A stretch of DNA of 64,000 nucleotides from an uncultured Peptococcaceae bacterium (GTDB lineage: Bacteria > Bacillota > Limnochordia > Darwinibacteriales > Darwinibacteriaceae), in the NCBI GenBank assembly GCA_937988745.1, contig CALKAR010000252.1:1-64000 (forward strand), read 5' to 3'. A program made the position numbers and the translations under genes. Shown here piece after piece: positions 25,042-33,924 of this stretch (position 1 is the stretch's first letter; each line of letters begins with the position of its first letter). The notes beneath the pieces were generated by a model. The model did not search any database and had not been told where the DNA came from. It saw only the letters and a program-made list of their open reading frames with translations.

Positions 25042-27316
25042 CGCCCATGACCTCCTTGAGAAGCCTCAGCACGTGCTGCTTGCCGCCGGCACCGATTTCG
25101 TCGGCGGGCCCTACACACGAGGGACAGCCCGCTGGACATGTGCATCTGCCGACCAGTGTGTAGGCCCTTTCTATCAGACGCTGGTGTCCAGCAAAGAGCT
25201 GTTCGCTGAATCCAACTCCTCCAGGGTATTTGTCGTAAATATAGATTGTTGGCTCACCGGTAAAGGGTGAGCGGATCTGCGCCGTTACTCCCAGGTCGCC
25301 CGGTTCGCACATCAGTTCTAGAGAGGCGATGTTGCCGAGCACATGGGCTGCCCCTATCAGCGCGCTCTGCAGTGCATCCTTTTCCATCCCCATGGATTCA
25401 ACTCGCGTGCTGGGGATGCTGAACCAATAAGCGGTTGTGTGCATTTCCTGTTCTGGGAGAGATATCTCGCCCCACCCAATGTTTTCATGTGTGTGAAACT
25501 TAATTTTCTTATACATATGAGTCTTGGCGGTTACCATGACTTCGCCCCAGCTGCGGTTGACGTTTGGTTGAGTATCTTGCGCGGTCACATCGAGCACCTT
25601 CAGCTCTACGGCTAAGTTAGCATCGGTGAAATAGTCGGTTTTAACTTGGCGCGCATAGGCTTTCTGCCGTTCCCAGTCGAGTTCATCAATGTGATAAGTC
25701 TTGCTTTCGTGTATATAAATCGCACCTTCGTGAATCAGCATCGGAGCACTGAAGCGGTCCACTTCTCCTATTACCGTAGTTTTACCATCGGTTGTATCAA
25801 TAATGGCGAAGTTGTCAGCCGAAGCACTGCGCAGGGAAATATCTACAGCTGGATAGTTTTCACTCATCCAGTACCAGCGTCCCTCCACTTCGCGGAGTAC
25901 CATCTCTTCAGTTAGATATTCTAAGATGTCAATGGGGTCGATATCGCCGAACATCTCTCCGAACCGGAAGGGCAGCTCAAAGGCTGCACATTTTATGTGT
26001 GAAACCAGGATGTATAAATTGTTAGGATTGATGCGGGCGTACTCGGCACCCTTTTCCATGAAGTATTCAGGGTTCTGCACCATAAACTGATTAAGCGGGC
26101 TCGAATTAGCAACCATAACGGCCAGCGATTCCTGCGTGCTGCGGCCGGCGCGGCCGATCTGCTGCCATGTGCTGGCAATAGTGCCTGGGTACCCAGTGAG
26201 GACCACTGCCTGAAGAGTACCAATGTCAATCCCCAGCTCCAGCGCATTGGTGCTGACTACACCTAATACTTTGCCATCCCGCAGATCTCGCTCGATTTGA
26301 CGCCGCTGAGTCGGGAGATATCCACCGCGGTAACCGCGAATCTTTTCGACCATGTCGCCCAACTTGTGGAAGGACTGGCGCAGATAAGTGACGAGAACCT
26401 CCGTATTAAGGCGGCTGCGCGTAAATATAATGGTAGGAATCTGAGCGGCAATCAGTTTATGGGCGATCTTTTCAGCTTCGAGAAGAGCACTGCGGCGGAT
26501 TCCCAGCGGTTGGTTAATCACTGGTGGATTATAAAAGATGACTTCCTTTGGACCACGGGGTGCGCCATTGTCATCGATTACAGTCACGGGGCGCCCGATT
26601 AGAGCGCTCCCGTGTTCTTGTGGATTAGCAATCGTTGCTGATGTGCAGATAAATTGTGGACGAGAACCGTAGAATTCACAGATGCGATGCAGGCGTCGGA
26701 GTACATTGGCCACATGGGAACCAAAGACTCCCCGATAGGTATGGAGTTCGTCGATGACTACAAATTCAAGGTTCTCAAAGAGCCGCATCCATTTGGTGTG
26801 ATGAGGTAGGATACCTGCATGGAGCATGTCAGGATTGGTAACAACTATGCTTCCTGCAGAGCGGATGGCCTTGCGGGCATCGCCTGGTGTATCGCCATCG
26901 TACGTATAGGTCTTAATGCGGCCGCCCAACTCATCACTCCACTCCATTAGCTCAGCCACTTGATCTTGGGCTAGGGCCTTGGTAGGGAAGAGGTACAGTG
27001 CCCGTGCTTCTTCATTCTTAAGCAGTGCCTGCATGACTGGCAGGTTGTAGCAGAGGGTCTTTCCAGAGGCGGTGGGTGTTACCACCACGATGTCCTTCCC
27101 CTCGTGAACTGCCTGAAGTGCTTGGGCCTGATGGCTGTACAGCTGTGCGATTCCTCTACTGCGCAGCAGTTCCCGCAGATCCTCAGGCAGGAAATCTGGG
27201 ATAGGCTCATATTTTCCAGGCGCAGCAGGAATCGTATGTCGGAAAGTAATGTTATCCCGAAAACGTGGATCATGCTCAAGTTTTTCCAGAATTCTGCTGA
27301 TACTCAAGCAGTTCAC
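24992..27316 (-). CDS. mrfA: MrfA (YprA) DEAD/DEAH-box DNA helicase
   Basis: A 774-residue superfamily 2 helicase: Q-like YSHQAQAL, Walker A TPTASGKTLCYN, DEAH-like VIDELHTYRG, SATIANP, and helicase C motifs with STNALELGIDIG and QQIGRAGR. The C-terminal DUF1998-type region carries the four-Cys motif CTCPAGCPSCVG. In B. subtilis MrfA is a 3'-5' helicase for repair of mitomycin C adducts. GTG 27316 was used as start; TTG 27307 is also plausible by ribosome binding site spacing. It lies 41 bases downstream of thrS on the same strand. Confidence 0.93.
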   Translation of the reverse strand: MNCLSISRILEKLEHDPRFRDNITFRHTIPAAPGKYEPIPDFLPEDLRELLRSRGIAQLYSHQAQALQAVHEGKDIVVVTPTASGKTLCYNLPVMQALLKNEEARALYLFPTKALAQDQVAELMEWSDELGGRIKTYTYDGDTPGDARKAIRSAGSIVVTNPDMLHAGILPHHTKWMRLFENLEFVVIDELHTYRGVFGSHVANVLRRLHRICEFYGSRPQFICTSATIANPQEHGSALIGRPVTVIDDNGAPRGPKEVIFYNPPVINQPLGIRRSALLEAEKIAHKLIAAQIPTIIFTRSRLNTEVLVTYLRQSFHKLGDMVEKIRGYRGGYLPTQRRQIERDLRDGKVLGVVSTNALELGIDIGTLQAVVLTGYPGTIASTWQQIGRAGRSTQESLAVMVANSSPLNQFMVQNPEYFMEKGAEYARINPNNLYILVSHIKCAAFELPFRFGEMFGDIDPIDILEYLTEEMVLREVEGRWYWMSENYPAVDISLRSASADNFAIIDTTDGKTTVIGEVDRFSAPMLIHEGAIYIHESKTYHIDELDWERQKAYARQVKTDYFTDANLAVELKVLDVTAQDTQPNVNRSWGEVMVTAKTHMYKKIKFHTHENIGWGEISLPEQEMHTTAYWFSIPSTRVESMGMEKDALQSALIGAAHVLGNIASLELMCEPGDLGVTAQIRSPFTGEPTIYIYDKYPGGVGFSEQLFAGHQRLIERAYTLVGRCTCPAGCPSCVGPADEIGAGGKQHVLRLLKEVMGDGSQEYSPQISAQRNT

Positions 27317-27357
27317 CTACCCTTCTGCTGTGATCATAACGAACACCCGTTTGCTTG

Positions 27358-29067
27358 TCAACGGCGGTGGGCAATCTCTTCGAGAATTCGATCAATAAAG
27401 GGTTCTAACTCCATACTGCCCAGGCCACCTTCTCGGCGGTGCCGCACACTAATGGTTCCAGCCTTTGCTTCTCTCTGTCCTACAATAATCATATAGGGAA
27501 TCTGTTGAAGCTGAGCAGCTCGAATGCGTTTACCCATCGATTCATCTCTCAAGTCGGTTTCGACCCGAATCCCTCTTTCAAGCAGAGTCCGTGCCACTTC
27601 TTGGGAATAGCCATGCTGGCTTTCACCTATAGGGATAATCATTACCTGTATAGGTGCCAGCCAGGTGGGGAAGGCCCCTGCATAGTGTTCGGTAAGAATG
27701 GCTATGAATCTCTCAATGCTTCCGAAAATAACTCGATGAAGCATTACTGGACGCTGACGCTGTCCGTCTTCGTCGATATAAGTTAGGTCAAAGCGTTCTG
27801 GCATGGCGAAGTCGAGCTGAATCGTTCCGCACTGCCAGGTCCGTCCCAGGCTGTCCTCAAGATGGAAATCGATCTTAGGTCCATAAAAAGCACCGTCGCC
27901 TTCATTAATGACATACGGCAGGTTCTTGTTCTCTAAGGCCTCCCGGAGAGCTTCGGTAGCCTGCTCCCACATGGCATCATCGCCAATGGCGTTCTCTGGT
28001 TTGGTGGAGAGCTCCACATGATAGGGGAAACCAAAGACATCGGTGTACACCATGTCAATCAGGTCAATTACGCCTTCAATTTCAGCTTGAATTTGGCTGG
28101 GCAGCATGAAGATATGGGCGTCATCTTGGGTAAAGCACCGCACACGCATCAAGCCATGCAGCGTACCTGACAGCTCATGACGGTGTACCAACCCTAGCTC
28201 CCCTACCCGTAGGGGAAGTTCGCGATAAGAATGAAGTTTGCGTTTATAGAGCAGCATTCCTCCTGGGCAGTTCATGGGTTTTATGGCAAAACGTTCCTCG
28301 TCGATGTCGGTAAAGTACATGTTTTCGCGGTAGTTGTCATAGTGCCCTGATCTGTGCCACAGGTCTTCATGAAGCATGATGGGAGTCTTAACCTCTTGGT
28401 AGCCCCGTTTGATGTGCTCTTCTCGCCAGAAGTCTTCCAGCGCATTTCGGAGCACCATACCCTTGGGATGGAAGAAAGGAAAACCAGGCCCTTCTTCTTG
28501 AATGCTGAACAGATCAAGCTCTCGGCCGAGCTTTCGATGATCCCGAGCAGCCGCTTCTTCTAGAAGCTTGAGATGTTCCTCAAGCTCTTCAGCAGTATTG
28601 AAAGCAGTACCATAGATACGCTGCAGCATGGGTTGCGACGAATCTCCACGCCAATATGCGCCAGCTACTGACTGCAGCTTGAAGTGCTTGACCAGTGCGG
28701 TGTTGTCGACGTGAGGCCCCTGACAGAGATCGACGAATTCGCCTTGGCGGTAAATAGAGACCTCTTCCGGCAGTTCCTCCAAGAGTTCTAGTTTATAAGT
28801 CTGATTTAGTTTCCTGAATAGTTCCTGCGCTTCGGTGTTGCTCAGATCTTCCCTTACCAGGGGATATTCTGCCTGCACGATCTTTTGCATCTCGTGTTCG
28901 ATTGTAATCAGGTCTTCCTCGGTAAGACGATGTTCCATATCGAAGTCATAATAAAACCCGTTCTTGATGGCAGGGCCGATTGCCAGCTTGGCATCAGGCC
29001 AGAGGCGCAGAACAGCTTGAGCCATCACGTGGGCGGCAGTATGCCTCAAGGTGTCTAGTGGATACAT
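27358..29067 (-). CDS. thrS: Threonyl-tRNA synthetase lacking the TGS domain
   Basis: A 569-residue ThrRS that charges tRNA-Thr. It begins directly in the editing domain (MYPLDTLRHTAAHVMAQAV). The class II catalytic core follows with motif 2 region LVHRHELSGTLHGLMRVRCFTQDDAH, zinc Cys in KPMNCPGGM, and motif 3 GSIERFIAIL. An anticodon-binding domain forms the end. Typical bacterial ThrRS is about 640 residues with an N-terminal TGS domain, which is absent here. ATG 29067 has GGGAG 9 bases upstream; upstream in-frame codons belong to the T-box leader. Expression is controlled by that leader. Confidence 0.96.
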   Translation of the reverse strand: MYPLDTLRHTAAHVMAQAVLRLWPDAKLAIGPAIKNGFYYDFDMEHRLTEEDLITIEHEMQKIVQAEYPLVREDLSNTEAQELFRKLNQTYKLELLEELPEEVSIYRQGEFVDLCQGPHVDNTALVKHFKLQSVAGAYWRGDSSQPMLQRIYGTAFNTAEELEEHLKLLEEAAARDHRKLGRELDLFSIQEEGPGFPFFHPKGMVLRNALEDFWREEHIKRGYQEVKTPIMLHEDLWHRSGHYDNYRENMYFTDIDEERFAIKPMNCPGGMLLYKRKLHSYRELPLRVGELGLVHRHELSGTLHGLMRVRCFTQDDAHIFMLPSQIQAEIEGVIDLIDMVYTDVFGFPYHVELSTKPENAIGDDAMWEQATEALREALENKNLPYVINEGDGAFYGPKIDFHLEDSLGRTWQCGTIQLDFAMPERFDLTYIDEDGQRQRPVMLHRVIFGSIERFIAILTEHYAGAFPTWLAPIQVMIIPIGESQHGYSQEVARTLLERGIRVETDLRDESMGKRIRAAQLQQIPYMIIVGQREAKAGTISVRHRREGGLGSMELEPFIDRILEEIAHRR

Positions 29068-29100
29068 GCATAACAGCTCCCTTCTAAATACTCGTATATA

Positions 29101-29340
29101 TAAAAAATCCCGCCCCAATGATGGGACGGGATTACCGTGGTTCCACCCAAATTGACTGCCATATCGACAGTCCACTCTTCTGCAGATAACGGTTGCACCG
29201 GCTCCGCTTACTCTGAAATTTCAGCGGGCAACTCCCAGGTGGTTTTCGCCACACTTTCCTGAGGGAAGCTTTCAGCCGGTGACTCCCCCTCTCTGTCAGA
29301 CAGTTTGTGACTACTCTTCCTGATCATCGTCTTTAATACT
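29101..29340 (-). ncRNA. T-box leader (tRNA-Thr-responsive riboswitch) of thrS
   Basis: Minus-strand leader with the AGTA-box-like start GATGATCAGGAAGAGTAG, a stem I region, and two adjacent ACC triplets (29238-29243) followed by TGGGAG that can serve as the Thr specifier. The T-box GGGTGGAACCACGGT is at 29134-29148, in which the TGGA bulge matches the U73 discriminator of tRNA-Thr. A G+C-rich terminator stem with T6 sits at 29102-29133. Uncharged tRNA-Thr should favour the antiterminator and thrS expression. Confidence 0.93.
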
Positions 29341-29356
29341 AATACATGTTGCTTTA

Positions 29357-29385
29357 AGCTTACCGTCCTTTTGATGTCCTGTCAA
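29357..29385 (-). promoter_or_regulatory. Possible sigma-A promoter of thrS
   Basis: On the minus strand TTGACA (29385-29380) is followed after 17 bases by TAAGCT (29362-29357). The -35 is perfect and the -10 weak. It would start the RNA just ahead of the T-box leader. Confidence 0.35.
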
Positions 29386-29396
29386 GAGCTGCATAT

Positions 29397-29436
29397 TTTA
29401 TCGAGAAACGATAAATCTTTATTGACAATCGATAAA
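29397..29436 (+). promoter_or_regulatory. Tandem 19-bp operators upstream of DUF2975-XRE
   Basis: Two near-identical palindromes: TTTATCG, 5 bases, CGATAAA at 29397-29415 (perfect) and TTTATTG, 5 bases, CGATAAA at 29418-29436 (one mismatch). Their 21-base period equals two helical turns. The second covers the -35 box. The likely binder is the XRE regulator encoded in the same operon. Confidence 0.65.
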
Positions 29437-29451
29437 TCACCTTCGTATAAT
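29422..29451 (+). promoter_or_regulatory. Sigma-A promoter of DUF2975-XRE operon
   Basis: Perfect hexamers TTGACA (29422-29427) and TATAAT (29446-29451) with an 18-base spacer, overlapped by the second operator. Confidence 0.8.
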
Positions 29452-29488
29452 AGAGAAGGACAATGATACTGCAGGGAGGGACCTGGGT

Positions 29489-30055
29489 GTGCGCTATCTA
29501 GGCAAGAAATCTGTTTCTCAAGTGGTGTCAAAGTGGCTGAGTGTATTGTGGTATGGCAGTATGGCAGCTGCTGTGCTGATTGTGTTAGGAGCTGCTGTTG
29601 CAAACCGCAGACTAGAGGGCTTGGGGCTATCGATACGCGGCGGACTGAAGATCAGTTTTGCTCCTGAATACGTTGGGCCGGACTTCAATTACAAGCAATA
29701 CTGGCGGTTAGTCTTTTCGGCTGTTCTTATTTCGGTACCATTGTACATGACCGTCATTTTTCAGCTGCGTGCCCTTTTTAAGGAGTTTGTGCGCAATCGT
29801 CCCTTCAATCATGAGAACGCTCGCCGAATTCGCATCGTAGGTTGGTGCGTCATGGCTACTTGGTTGGTAGAGACTGTCATAGGTGCTGTTTTAGGCTGGA
29901 CCATCGTCAATAATGTACAAGTACCAGGAGTAGAGTTGTCCACAAATATGTTCCCTAGGCTGACTGGTCTGTTCTTAGGATTGATTATTCTTGTACTGAG
30001 CGAGGTCTTAGCTGAAGCAGCTCGGCTTAAGGAAGAACAGGATCTTACGATCTAG
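29489..30055 (+). CDS. DUF2975 family membrane protein
   Basis: A 188-residue protein with four membrane helices (about 15-40, 75-95, 120-145, 155-175) and the DUF2975 connecting pattern LRALFKEFVRNRPFNHENARRIRIVGWCV. Its function is unknown; the family is regularly paired with a small Cro/CI regulator, exactly as here, 12 bases downstream. The GTG start follows a GGGAGGG site at somewhat long spacing. Confidence 0.85.
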   Translation: MRYLGKKSVSQVVSKWLSVLWYGSMAAAVLIVLGAAVANRRLEGLGLSIRGGLKISFAPEYVGPDFNYKQYWRLVFSAVLISVPLYMTVIFQLRALFKEFVRNRPFNHENARRIRIVGWCVMATWLVETVIGAVLGWTIVNNVQVPGVELSTNMFPRLTGLFLGLIILVLSEVLAEAARLKEEQDLTI

Positions 30056-30067
30056 AAAGGAACAGCT

Positions 30068-30286
30068 ATGGGTATTCGTGTTCGTTTGGATCAGATAATG
30101 CTGGAGCGGGGGATGAGTCTTACCGAATTAGCTAAGCGTATAGATATAACCATGGCAAACCTATCGATCCTGAAAAACAACAAAGCCAAGGCTATACGGT
30201 TTTCTACTCTTGAACGACTTTGTGAGGTCTTAGACTGCCAGCCTGGTGATATTCTAGAATACGTGAAGCACGAGGAACCGGACTAG
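30068..30286 (+). CDS. Small XRE family regulator, YozG-like
   Basis: A 72-residue helix-turn-helix protein that is almost entirely DNA-binding domain: RLDQIMLERGMSLTELAKRIDITMANLSILKNNKAKAIRFSTLERLCEVLDCQPGDIL. It fits the YozG/Cro-CI group paired with DUF2975 proteins. It probably binds the tandem palindromes upstream of the operon. AAAGGAA lies 5 bases before ATG. Confidence 0.92.
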   Translation: MGIRVRLDQIMLERGMSLTELAKRIDITMANLSILKNNKAKAIRFSTLERLCEVLDCQPGDILEYVKHEEPD

Positions 30287-30305
30287 CTGTGTCAAAGCTA
30301 ATCTC

Positions 30306-30334
30306 TTGTGGAATGATAGGTCGTAGGGTATTCT
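30306..30334 (+). promoter_or_regulatory. Possible promoter of the Lol-like cluster
   Basis: TTGTGG (30306-30311), 17 bases, TATTCT (30329-30334), about 30 bases before the ATPase start. The match is moderate. Confidence 0.3.
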
Positions 30335-30366
30335 TATAAGTATAGGCGGAATCTGGAGGTTGTAAA

Positions 30367-31086
30367 ATGGCAATTATTGAGCTAACAGACGTACGGAAAG
30401 TCTATACACTCGGTAAGACTGAGGTACATGCCCTGAAAGGGGTCAGTTTCGAGATTGCATCTGGTGAGTTTGCTTCACTAATTGGTCCTTCCGGATCTGG
30501 GAAGTCAACCATCCTAAATTTAATCGGCTGTATTGATCAACCCACAAGCGGAGTTGTGCGAATTAACGGAACTGCTACGAATGGTATGAATGATCGGGAG
30601 TTAACCACCCTGCGCCATCAGACTCTAGGGTTTATTTTCCAATCGTTCAACCTCATTCCAGTATTGAATGTATATGAAAATATTGAGTTTCCACTCTTGT
30701 TGGGCAAGACGTCTGTTCCAAAGGCAGAAGTGCATGACTGGATTACTTATCTTGTAGAGCAGGTGGGCCTGCAGGATCATATCAAGCACCGTCCTAATGA
30801 GCTCTCAGGAGGCCAGAGACAGCGGGTGGCGATTGCGCGTGCGCTTGTGACGCGGCCGTCCATTGTGCTGGCTGACGAACCAACAGCCAATCTTGACTCT
30901 AAGACTGGGCAGACCATCCTCGAATTAATGAAAAAGATGAATGAAGAACTCAATACTACCTTTATTTTCTCTACCCATGATTCTACCATTGTGGGATTGA
31001 CAGACCATATTATCCGCCTGTTAGACGGTGAGATTGTGGAGGAAACCTTCCAGGGTAAGGCGGCTGCGACGGAGGCGAGGTCATGA
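30367..31086 (+). CDS. LolD/MacB-like ABC transporter ATPase
   Basis: A 239-residue ATPase of the MacB/LolD type: Walker A GPSGSGKST, the family segment GFIFQSFNLIPVLNVYENIEFPLLL, signature LSGGQRQRVAIARALV, Walker B IVLADEPTANLDS, and the H-loop STHD. These ATPases power mechanotransmission through FtsX-fold permeases instead of moving substrate through a channel. It is the first gene of a five-gene unit; its stop overlaps the first permease start by 4 bases. Proposed role: driving lipoprotein or lipid release toward an outer layer, by context. Confidence 0.95.
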   Translation: MAIIELTDVRKVYTLGKTEVHALKGVSFEIASGEFASLIGPSGSGKSTILNLIGCIDQPTSGVVRINGTATNGMNDRELTTLRHQTLGFIFQSFNLIPVLNVYENIEFPLLLGKTSVPKAEVHDWITYLVEQVGLQDHIKHRPNELSGGQRQRVAIARALVTRPSIVLADEPTANLDSKTGQTILELMKKMNEELNTTFIFSTHDSTIVGLTDHIIRLLDGEIVEETFQGKAAATEARS

Positions 31087-32576
31087 GTATTCTCCTGCGC
31101 ATTGCCTGGCGCAATCTGCGCAAACAGCGGACTAAGACCTTAATTGTGGGACTGATAATGGTTGTAGGAATAGTAGTCTTAGTGGTCGGCAATTCCCTAA
31201 TGGACAGCGCTACTGCAGGAATTGAGAAGTCTTATACCCGCAACTATACCGGCCACCTTATGATCACTGGCAGTCACAACGGGCGGTTGACCTTGTTTGG
31301 ATTTCAGGATTTAAGCGCCATGGAGCGGTCGGTACCGCACATTCCTGACTACCAGGAAGTCCTGGAATATGTGCGCTCACTGCCTTATGTAGAAAGCGTT
31401 AATCCGCAGATTACCACTGCTGCTCTCCTTACTTTGGATGATGAACCGGTAGGCGTCACCCAGCTCTTTGGTATCGATCCTGTGCAGTATCAACAGATGT
31501 TTCCCGATAACGTGGAATTAATCGCTGGTGATTTCTTCCGGCCAGGTGAGCAAGGTGTAGTCCTAAACGCCACCATCGTAGATAGAATGGAACGGCGTCA
31601 GGGGATCACCCTCAAGCCTGGAGACAAAATTGTTCTTACCGGTGTCAGTGCACAGACTGGTATGCGTATCCGGGAAGTACCCATTGCGGGAATCTTCCGA
31701 TTTGTACATTCAAATCCGCAGCTTGATATGGTGTCCTTCCTTGACCCAGCCAATGCCCGGGATTTGTCCGGCCTGGTTGTAGGTCATACAGATGTTGCCG
31801 ATCTGACTGAACAGGAGCAGGCTTTTTTGGGAGAGCTGGACATCGACAGTATTTTTGACAGCTTAGACAGCCTATTTGTCGAAACAGCGGATGAATCAGG
31901 CTTCAGTTTGGAAGATCTGTTTGGCGATCCCGTAGAAATTGAAGAGCCTGAGGTATTTGAAGAATATGAGGCTGTCTACGAGGAAGATCTTGGTGCTTGG
32001 CATTTTCTCTTAGTGCGCCTTACTGATGAGCGACAAGTTGCCCGTGCTGAGGCCGATCTCGCAGCCTTTTTCAAGGAACGGGATATTCCGGCCCAAACAA
32101 GCAATTGGCTGCAGGCTGCCGGTGCCACAGCTGAGTTGGGATATGGTATCAAGAACATCTTTAACGGCATCGTGGCAGTAATTGCGGTTGTGGCTGTCAT
32201 CATTATTATGAACACCCTGGTGATCTCCGTCACCGAACGCACATCCGAGATCGGAACCATGCGGGCAATTGGTGCGCAGAAGAGTTTTGTTTGGAAGATG
32301 ATCCTAAGCGAAACAATGCTTTTGACGGGTCTGTCGGGAGCAATTGGGATCGCTTTGGGTGGCATTATTTTAGCTGTCCTGAATGTGATAGGTATCGAAG
32401 CTACCAACATGTTCTTTGAAATATTATTTGGAGGCAAAGTGCTGAAGCCTCAGCTGTCGCTGTCTTCTGTGGTGCTGGCATTGGGAGTTGTGGTTGTAGT
32501 AGGCGTTGTAGCCAGTTCGTATCCGGCTTCGATCGTTATGCGGATGGAGCCTGTCAAGGCAATGCAGAGTGAGTGA
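31083..32576 (+). CDS. FtsX-family ABC permease, LolC/E-like (first)
   Basis: A 497-residue permease with the MacB/LolCE topology: one helix near residues 18-38, a large extracytoplasmic domain (about 40-355), then three helices (about 360-385, 405-435, 460-485). Motifs include the N-terminal IAWRNLRKQRTKTL, the post-helix TERTSEIGTMRAIGAQKSFVWKMIL and the final SYPASIVMRMEPVKAMQSE. The extracytoplasmic domain contains an unusual very acidic insert (about 255-300, rich in Asp/Glu). Together with the second permease it would form an asymmetric LolC-LolE-like dimer. Confidence 0.9.
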   Translation: MSILLRIAWRNLRKQRTKTLIVGLIMVVGIVVLVVGNSLMDSATAGIEKSYTRNYTGHLMITGSHNGRLTLFGFQDLSAMERSVPHIPDYQEVLEYVRSLPYVESVNPQITTAALLTLDDEPVGVTQLFGIDPVQYQQMFPDNVELIAGDFFRPGEQGVVLNATIVDRMERRQGITLKPGDKIVLTGVSAQTGMRIREVPIAGIFRFVHSNPQLDMVSFLDPANARDLSGLVVGHTDVADLTEQEQAFLGELDIDSIFDSLDSLFVETADESGFSLEDLFGDPVEIEEPEVFEEYEAVYEEDLGAWHFLLVRLTDERQVARAEADLAAFFKERDIPAQTSNWLQAAGATAELGYGIKNIFNGIVAVIAVVAVIIIMNTLVISVTERTSEIGTMRAIGAQKSFVWKMILSETMLLTGLSGAIGIALGGIILAVLNVIGIEATNMFFEILFGGKVLKPQLSLSSVVLALGVVVVVGVVASSYPASIVMRMEPVKAMQSE

Positions 32577-32587
32577 GGTGCAGTTAG

Positions 32588-33913
32588 ATGCTGAGTGTAG
32601 TTCTGAAGATATCAGCTCGCAATGTGTGGAGACAGAAGAAGCGCAGTTTTCTGCTAGCAGGAGCTATCGCGTTCAGCATGTTTGTGATCACGATAGTCAA
32701 TGGGCTGACTGGAGGCGTAGTGGAGAACATCCGTGTCAATTTTTCCCACGCTCTAGGTGGTCACATATTTATCTCTGGCAGCGAGTATCGTGATCAAGGG
32801 GTTGTGTATTTGATTGCTGATGAACAAGCGCTTCTGGACAGCTTAGCACATTACGAAACATCAATTGAATCCATAACTAGGCGGTCGCAAGCCATGCCGA
32901 GTCTAATCTTTGGATCGCGTCAGGCTCTGCAGCTGGTCTACGGAGTGGATTTTTCAGAAGAAGAGAAGTTACTGAACAGTCTAGTGGTGACCCAAGGTTC
33001 TCTAGACAACATTACCGACGAGCAGACCATTATTCTGCCTCGTTCGGTAGCTGAACGCTTGGGAGTCGAAGCAGGCGAGACCATATTGATGCGCCTAGAA
33101 ACTATCACCGGTCAGAGGAACGTAGGTGAAGTCGTTGTTGCCGCCTTGATTGAAGATCAAGAGCGCTACGGAATCTCGGCGGCATATGTGAACCGCAGCT
33201 ACCTAAATTCTCTGCTCGGCTTGAGCCCAGAAGAGTATCAAGCTCTAAACATCTTTTTGACTAATATGGACGATGCCGATGAAGTGGGTAGAGGATTCAG
33301 AGCGGCTCTCGGAGTGCCTGAACCCGTTAGGCTTGCGGATGTACGAGAAATGGATGACGAAGAGGCTGTTAGGGAACTTTTTGGGATGGTAAGGATTGAA
33401 GAGATCGAACCTTGGGAAGGGATTAAGTATCAGGTAACCACCATCAATCAGATCATGGAACCAGTGGAAGCGGCGGTCAGCGTGCTGCGCACAATTGGTT
33501 TAGCGATTTTCACGATCCTTTTGGTGATTACCGCAGTCGGGATCACCAATACTTTCCGTATGATTCTTATAGAACGCACTAAGGAAATCGGTACAATGCG
33601 GGCCTTCGGCATGCAGCGAGGCATGGTGCGGAATGTATTTTTAGTGGAGGCACTGCTTCTCAGTGCCGGTGGTGCGCTAGCGGGCTTAGTTCTCTATGGA
33701 TTGACTTCTCTTATCTTAGGGCAAATCAGCTGGGATACAATGCCAGCAATGCAGTTTTTCCTCGATCAGGGCCGTATTACATTCGACACCACCTTTGGAG
33801 AAGTTGGGCTAAATACCTGCTTAATTTTGGCCATGAGTTTGCTTGCGGCCTATTTCCCTGCAAAGGCCGCTGCGAAACTCTCGCCTGTGAAGGCCATGGG
33901 CAGCAATCTATAG
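32588..33913 (+). CDS. FtsX-family ABC permease, LolC/E-like (second)
   Basis: A 441-residue permease with the same layout: LKISARNVWRQKKRSFLLAG before helix 1, an extracytoplasmic domain of about 260 residues, then ERTKEIGTMRAFGMQRGMVRNVFLVEALLL and the end FPAKAAAKLSPVKAMGS. It is paralogous to the preceding permease and lies 11 bases downstream. Two distinct permease genes with one ATPase is the LolCDE arrangement, as opposed to the fused MacB arrangement. Confidence 0.9.
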   Translation: MLSVVLKISARNVWRQKKRSFLLAGAIAFSMFVITIVNGLTGGVVENIRVNFSHALGGHIFISGSEYRDQGVVYLIADEQALLDSLAHYETSIESITRRSQAMPSLIFGSRQALQLVYGVDFSEEEKLLNSLVVTQGSLDNITDEQTIILPRSVAERLGVEAGETILMRLETITGQRNVGEVVVAALIEDQERYGISAAYVNRSYLNSLLGLSPEEYQALNIFLTNMDDADEVGRGFRAALGVPEPVRLADVREMDDEEAVRELFGMVRIEEIEPWEGIKYQVTTINQIMEPVEAAVSVLRTIGLAIFTILLVITAVGITNTFRMILIERTKEIGTMRAFGMQRGMVRNVFLVEALLLSAGGALAGLVLYGLTSLILGQISWDTMPAMQFFLDQGRITFDTTFGEVGLNTCLILAMSLLAAYFPAKAAAKLSPVKAMGSNL

Positions 33914-33924
33914 GAGGGTTGGTT

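Noticed and set aside
29068..29175. N-terminal extension of thrS
   Set aside because: The in-frame codons are part of the T-box leader; homology begins at 29067.
32569..32793. Small ORF at the start of the second permease
   Set aside because: Out-of-frame shadow of the permease gene with no independent ribosome binding site.
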